From Fimbriimonadaceae bacterium (GTDB lineage: Bacteria > Armatimonadota > Fimbriimonadia > Fimbriimonadales > Fimbriimonadaceae), in assembly GCA_020849075.1 (NCBI GenBank), contig JADLGZ010000116.1:1-5217 (forward strand): a stretch of DNA of 5,217 nucleotides, in the 5' to 3' direction. The notes under the pieces were generated by a model, which saw only the letters and a list, made by a program, of their open reading frames with translations, was not told the origin of the DNA and ran no database searches. Of this stretch, positions 5,189 through 5,217 are shown piece after piece; positions within the stretch are counted from its first letter, which is position 1; each line of letters starts with the position of its first letter. The position numbers and the translations under genes are program-made.

Positions 5189-5217
5189 CTAGGCGTCGCT
5201 ACCGCCGCCAAACACCG
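5189..5217 (-). CDS. C-terminal end of an unidentified gene (partial)
   Basis: On the minus strand, one frame entering from the right edge reads V-F-G-G-G-S-D-A and then TAG at 5191-5189. The terminator-like hairpin follows 20 nt later, which is what a real gene end would look like. Another frame is closed by a TAG in the same stretch. Nine codons are too few to name a product, and this could be chance. It is supported mainly by the position of the terminator. Confidence 0.35.

Noticed and set aside
5172..5192. Tiny plus-strand ORF starting ATGGCAAACGAA after the hairpin
   Set aside because: Only six codons before a stop, with no binding site; not supportable as a gene.
4933..5211. Minus-strand 92-codon frame overlapping comF and the terminator
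   Set aside because: It reads through the hairpin and overlaps comF in another frame, with Arg/Ser-rich shadow-like composition.

Overview
The window holds a housekeeping proteostasis operon followed by a lineage-specific secreted protein and a ComF-family gene. From left to right: tig (trigger factor), clpP and clpX on the + strand; a hairpin-and-promoter gap; a signal-peptide protein with a cohesin-like domain and a C-terminal dockerin pair (+); a ComF-type phosphoribosyltransferase (-); a hairpin terminator read on the - strand; and, at the right edge, what looks like the last nine codons of another - strand gene. The window is almost fully coding. No tRNA, rRNA, CRISPR array or insertion sequence was seen.

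The organism is a bacterium of moderate GC content. tig-clpP-clpX is a widely conserved gene order. The most informative gene is the 328-residue secreted protein. Its layout is a cohesin-like beta-sandwich, a second beta-rich segment containing 'LFLQD' and 'FLKRK', then 'NGDVDHSGEVDAVDVD'. This resembles secreted dockerin-tailed proteins that I recall as abundant in Armatimonadota (Fimbriimonas-like genomes). That placement is inferred from memory of the family style, not from a search.

The first three genes probably form one transcript: the gaps are 25 and 41 nt, with usable ribosome binding sites in each. Trigger factor folds nascent chains at the ribosome exit. ClpX unfolds tagged or misfolded proteins and feeds them to the ClpP peptidase chamber. 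clpX is followed by a 12-bp perfect hairpin and then a TATACT -10 element for the secreted protein, so the downstream gene appears to be separately transcribed. The secreted-protein gene and comF converge and share a palindromic CTAG as both stop codons.

No clearly new multi-gene system is visible. The points worth a second look are a hairpin between two candidate clpP starts, an MGL loop in ClpX where IGF is usual, a K/A/P-rich tail and an apparently eroded PPIase site in trigger factor, alternative RNA structures after clpX, and a secreted cohesin-like plus dockerin protein with no cellulosome genes nearby.
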